From positions 9,766,501-9,830,500 of the forward strand of contig JAUCBN010000055.1 of assembly GCA_035048815.1 (NCBI GenBank): 64,000 nt of DNA, written 5' to 3'. Below, one piece after another: positions 60,310-64,000 of the stretch. How positions within the stretch are numbered: the first letter of the stretch is position 1; each line of letters starts with the position of its first letter. This stretch comes from Abelmoschus esculentus (Eukaryota > Streptophyta > Magnoliopsida > Malvales > Malvaceae). The notes beneath the pieces were generated by a model. The model made no database searches. It saw only the letters and a list, made by a program, of their open reading frames with translations, and was not told the origin of the DNA. The position numbers were made by a program, and so were the translations under genes.

Positions 60310-60620
60310 ATAAAAAATAATTTTATATTTGATACATTTGCGGTGAAAACTAAAACTTTTTATAATGATTTGGTTTTAGAGTTTATGATTATAATTTAGA
60401 GTTTAAATTTTAGAAATAATTGATAAAATTTAGGGTTTATAATTATAATTTAGACTCTAGAGGTTAAGGTTTAAGGTAATATAATGTATGATTTAGTTGT
60501 TAACCTATAAAATCAAAATTTTAATCATAACCCATATATTCTAAACCTCTAAACCTAAAACTCTTAATCTTATACCCTAAATTAAATCCTTAAACCCTAA
60601 AATTAAGATGTTTATGAAAA
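60310..60620. repeat. Telomere-like dispersed repeat, copy J (both orientations)
   Basis: 'ggttttagagtttatgatta' and 'aaatttagggtttataatta' units are followed by 'taaacctctaaacctaaaac' and 'taaatccttaaaccctaaaa', so the array is partly inverted. Confidence 0.5.
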
Positions 60621-61203
60621 TTTTTAGATCCTACTACCAGAATATGAAATAATTACCCATAAAATATTTATTATTTTCATGTTTTGCGATAATGATCTCA
60701 AAAGTTCGAATTTGAATTCTTAAATAAAAATATAACATATCTTATCACTACACTCAACGTTGATTTAAGTAAATATATTTTGTTGTTTTATTTAAATTAT
60801 TATATAAAAATATTTCATCTTAATACTTTTATTAATTCTAATAACTATTTTTCTTAAACCTATCGAATAGGAAATTCAATTTTTTTTTATAATATAATCA
60901 TTCCATTATCAATGATGGTCAAAAAGATATGAAATTTCAATACATTTCCCTGAATTAAACTAGTTTAGAATCCTTTGACAAAGAAAAGGTCCTTCCCATG
61001 CCAATGCCACATACAAAATGACAAGAACATAAATTTGTTGGACTTCATCCACCAATGTTTACTACAAGATCATTCAGCTTTGGAACTACATTGTCGATCA
61101 AATCGGCACCGGAAAATACGTATCAACACTTTGAAGAAAAATCCGGTTCCGGGACCGGGACTGTAGTTCCGTTTGCAGTAAATAATCGGCCTTATTCTTC
61201 TCG
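60621..61203 (-). other. 3' flank of the thioredoxin z gene
   Basis: The terminal 100-250 bases are expected to be its 3'UTR on the minus strand. The plus-strand frames at 60975-61402 lie opposite the gene and are shadows. Confidence 0.45.
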
Positions 61204-63361
61204 TCACATCTCGTTGTCTAGTATATTGCGCATCATTTGTATCGGAATAAGTCCTTCGCTCCGAATTGCCTCTTTGTTTGGATCAGGGCTTATGAAGAAC
61301 AAAGTAGGCAACCCTCTAACCTGGCACAACAAAATTTCCAATTCCATTCAGTTTCTACTATATACTAAACTGACCAGAAGATTTCTAGTGAAATTGACAT
61401 GAAATGGAAAGTAGCTACTCTAAACTGGTTAATGGTTGCTCGGGCTTGAACATGAGCATCAATCCGGTATATATGATCATTTTCTCAAATTATGTTTTTT
61501 CATATGTTCGGACTTGAGCATGAGTATCAGATGTGAATAATGTCCTAAAACTCGTGTCCGTATACATGTTAGACACGAGTACTTCAAGAAAAATAAAGCG
61601 TCCAAGCAACATAATAAGTAGATAAACCGTGGAAAGGAGAGAACTCGAGGAATAAATAGTACTCAGAAATTACCTGCATATCGTGTGCAAATTCGTACTC
61701 ATCATCGGTATCGACTTTGACAATAATTGCATTTTTCTCATACTCCACTGCAAGCTGTGATTATAAAAGGAAAAAAGAGACAAACTTGAGTTGATCTCCA
61801 ACCTGGATATAACAAATCAAGCTTGTCCTAAAAGTTGATGAGTAGAAATTTCGGCGAGTCAACGAAAACATGGAATCTGGTGGATTCCCAAAACATTTTT
61901 ATAGCTAAGCAACCACCAAATACATTAAGCAAACCTCAGTTCATAACCAAATGCCTGAATTTAATTTGAGAAGAAAAGGGGGAAGTGTTACTTATGTTCT
62001 GCATGGCGATTCATAGACAATGTTCTAGCGCATAACATAGTTAAGGGCAGTGTCTTTCAAAACCGTGTTCAAATTGCGAATTGCAAGAAAAAATCTACTG
62101 GAGCATTAAATGTAAAACTGCAGAAATTTTTGATGCCATTTCAAAGGACCTAAATGATATGTATACCCAAAAATGTTTGCGGAAAACTCATGACAACATC
62201 ATTTAGCCGAAAATTATGTCATTCAAAATGTCAAGAATGTTGTTCTCATTTAGTTCCATCATAAAGGCTACTCTCCAGGAGAGAAACAAGTGCCGCAAAC
62301 CTTCCTCGAGTTCTGCAAGGAAAATGGAAGTTCCATACAATAATCATCCTATTTCAGGAAACTACTTCAATAACAGAGTGCATCTATATATCTAAAAATT
62401 TTCTGTTATGGGGTTACTTTCCACTGCCCATTTTTCAGTTTTCAGCTATTCTCTAGTGCAAGGGATTATTTCTGGTCCTAAGATTCATTAAAAGAAAATC
62501 TATTATGCAATCTGAAATATGATTCCCTACATAACTTGTACTATAAATTTAATCTATTTTGGCAAGTTCTGCAGCCAGACAAGACCTTGTCTGATAAAAT
62601 CTTGAAATCATGGTTTCATCATCTACTTTATTGCATTAGCATGAGTGCATTTGGCTTATCTTGGTAAAATTTTATTGGAAAATTGTAAAACTAGGATCAA
62701 GAATTTCAAACTTGTTAACAATAAGCGATGGTTAAATAAGGTAGGATTCAAACCACACTGATACTTTATTCTTCAAAAGCGACGGATGCTATGAGTTTGG
62801 ATTACATGTGAACTTAACACAAGTTCTACTACAGTCAGAAGATTCTTTTTAGAACGGCGTTAAATGCTTAGGACTTAATTGTATATTCGTAAAGCCGTAA
62901 AGGTTGATGATAGACTTATGTTAATCAGACTCGGATGTGAATATAAGATACAGGAAGTATTCAACGAGAGCAAGTTTTTCTCAATTTATTTGGAGGTTCT
63001 TTGGAGTGTTACACCCCTACTGACACATGTCATAATATGACTTCTAATCTCGAAGAGGAGAAAATGAATGTAAACTCAATCGTGTGTGTCAATATATATA
63101 TATATATATATGCATTCCCCAAGGTCACACAGTGGGAAATACATTCAAAACTGAAAGAATCTTAACTCAACCAACACAGAGAAAACATTAAAGTTATCAA
63201 TCAAACAGCAAAACTGAAACCGAGTAAACAAAGGTTACCATTTCGAGTTCTTGAGCCATTAAAATACAAGGCCCGCACCATGTTGCATAGAAATCAATAA
63301 TTATGGGTACCGTTCTCTCCCCTCTTACTAACTTCTCGATTTCTTGAGCTGACATCTTTTT
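61204..63361 (-). CDS. Thioredoxin z / CITRX, plastidial (5' part beyond the window)
   Basis: Three 3' exons are visible on the minus strand: 63239-63361 (41 codons), 61674-61754 (27 codons) and 61204-61320 (38 codons plus TGA). All splice in phase 0 with GT/AG borders. They read KKMSAQEIEKLVRGERTVPI..., then the redox site WCGPC in FYATWCGPCILMAQELEM, LAVEYEKNAIIVKVDTDDEY and VRGLPTLFFISPDPNKEAIR, ending IQMMRNILDNEM. This is the full thioredoxin fold of thioredoxin z (Arabidopsis TRXz, tomato CITRX), a chloroplast thioredoxin in the plastid-encoded RNA polymerase complex. The transit-peptide exon must lie beyond 64000, since the acceptor at 63362 has no donor within the window. Both catalytic Cys are present. 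Confidence 0.93.
61755..63238 (-). other. 1.48-kb intron of the thioredoxin z gene
   Basis: Donor GAAATG|GTAACC and acceptor AATCACAG|CTTGCA. The content is ordinary AT-rich sequence with a (TA)n run at 63092-63112. Confidence 0.85.
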
Positions 63362-64000
63362 CTGCTCATCCAAAATGCCATCAAGTCATCAAATTTCAAA
63401 ATTTCATAAAACACCATTACCATATGAAGGAAAAAAGAAAAGCATGGATGTTGAAAAATTTTCCTTCATAAATGTTGGTCACATACATAATCCTTCCATA
63501 CAACTCCATGTCCCTCCACCATGATATTTTACTAATTATTTTCAACCTAACATTGTATTATCAATGAACATAACTTTACTATATATAAAATCCTTTTGTA
63601 TATATATACATATACATAGTATATATATGGATTTAGTATATATATAAAATAAAAAACGACTATGAAGAGCAAAACCATCTGCTAACAATCTAAAGAAGTA
63701 GAATAACTCTATTAATACTCTTAAAATTCCTTTCTTTTCCTCAAAATTTCATCAACCCAGCAGAGAAAAGATATAAATTGAATTAATGCAAAAACCCCAT
63801 TACTTGTATGTGAAGATTAATGGGAAACGAAAACAAAGAAAAGAGCATACAATTCCAAGTCAACAATCATCAACTCCACTTAATTTTTCCAGAAATGGTT
63901 AACCTAAAAAAGATAAAATAAAAATTCATAAAACCACTTCATTTATCTCCTCCCCCCCCCCCCCCTACAGTAACCCAATAGTGTAAATGAAAAAACAAAA
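63362..64000 (-). other. Intron sequence upstream of the first visible thioredoxin z exon, with a poly-C run
   Basis: It starts (minus) with acceptor GATGAGCAG and runs to the window edge without a recognisable exon. A 14-base C run lies at 63952-63965. Confidence 0.6.

Noticed and set aside
61055..61402. 115-codon plus-strand frame
   Set aside because: It runs opposite the last exon and the adjoining intron of thioredoxin z.
1..64000. CRISPR arrays, prokaryotic operons, phage or plasmid features
   Set aside because: None is present. Introns, TATA-box promoters and plant protein families show this to be plant nuclear DNA.

Overview
This is a stretch of a plant nuclear genome, almost certainly a eudicot. 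The evidence is introns with GT/AG borders, chloroplast-targeted and plant-specific protein families (thioredoxin z, SIB1-type VQ protein, ARGOS/OSR), a group XII-type LRR receptor kinase, and a dense fill of AT-rich spacer, MITEs, SINEs and LTR debris. The many 'GTATCGATAC'-rich repeats remind me of Malvaceae (cotton-like) genomes, but that is inference. No prokaryotic-style system, CRISPR array or rRNA was seen, and no canonical tRNA gene was recognised. The only tRNA-like pieces are in SINE-derived sequence.

Layout. 1-10.8 kb: AT-rich spacer with ACCCGA-type minisatellites, a hAT-like MITE, LTR-like debris and telomere-like repeats. 10.9-14.3 kb (+): a complete MIK2-like LRR receptor kinase with one 75-bp intron. 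15.8-16.06 kb (+): a 3'-truncated CP12-like fragment, tail to tail with 16.4-23.25 kb (-), a complete BRR2-type U5 snRNP helicase (2174 aa, one coding intron, probable 5'UTR intron, site II promoter boxes). 23.4-34 kb: repeats, including a copia pol remnant, a probable solo LTR holding a nested hAT-like MITE, and a second LTR-like block. 34.2-34.6 kb (+): a SIB1/SIB2-like VQ protein. 34.7-36.9 kb: a cluster of inverted-repeat MITEs, one inserted in another. 37.5-41.8 kb (-): a four-exon NUDT16-like Nudix hydrolase with a 1-nt shift in the last exon. 42-50 kb: minisatellite, Stowaway MITE, hAT-like MITE and a tRNA-related repeat. 50.16-53.51 kb: a complete-looking non-autonomous CACTA transposon that carries exons of a VPS13/chorein-type gene. 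54.4 kb: a SINE with perfect target-site duplications. 56.05-56.3 kb (+): a small ARGOS/OSR-type membrane protein. 56.7-58.7 kb: a hAT-like MITE and a long inverted-repeat element. 61.2-64 kb (-): the 3' three exons of thioredoxin z (CITRX), whose transit-peptide exon lies past the right edge.

The genes do not form a pathway. Each has its own promoter, as usual in plants. Two of them (SIB1-like and thioredoxin z) belong to families that act on plastid transcription, but they are 27 kb apart and this is probably coincidence. The most notable items are the gene-capturing CACTA element, the Nudix frameshift with a nearby acceptor that would restore frame, the nested foldback MITEs, and a dispersed telomere-like repeat family present in about ten copies.
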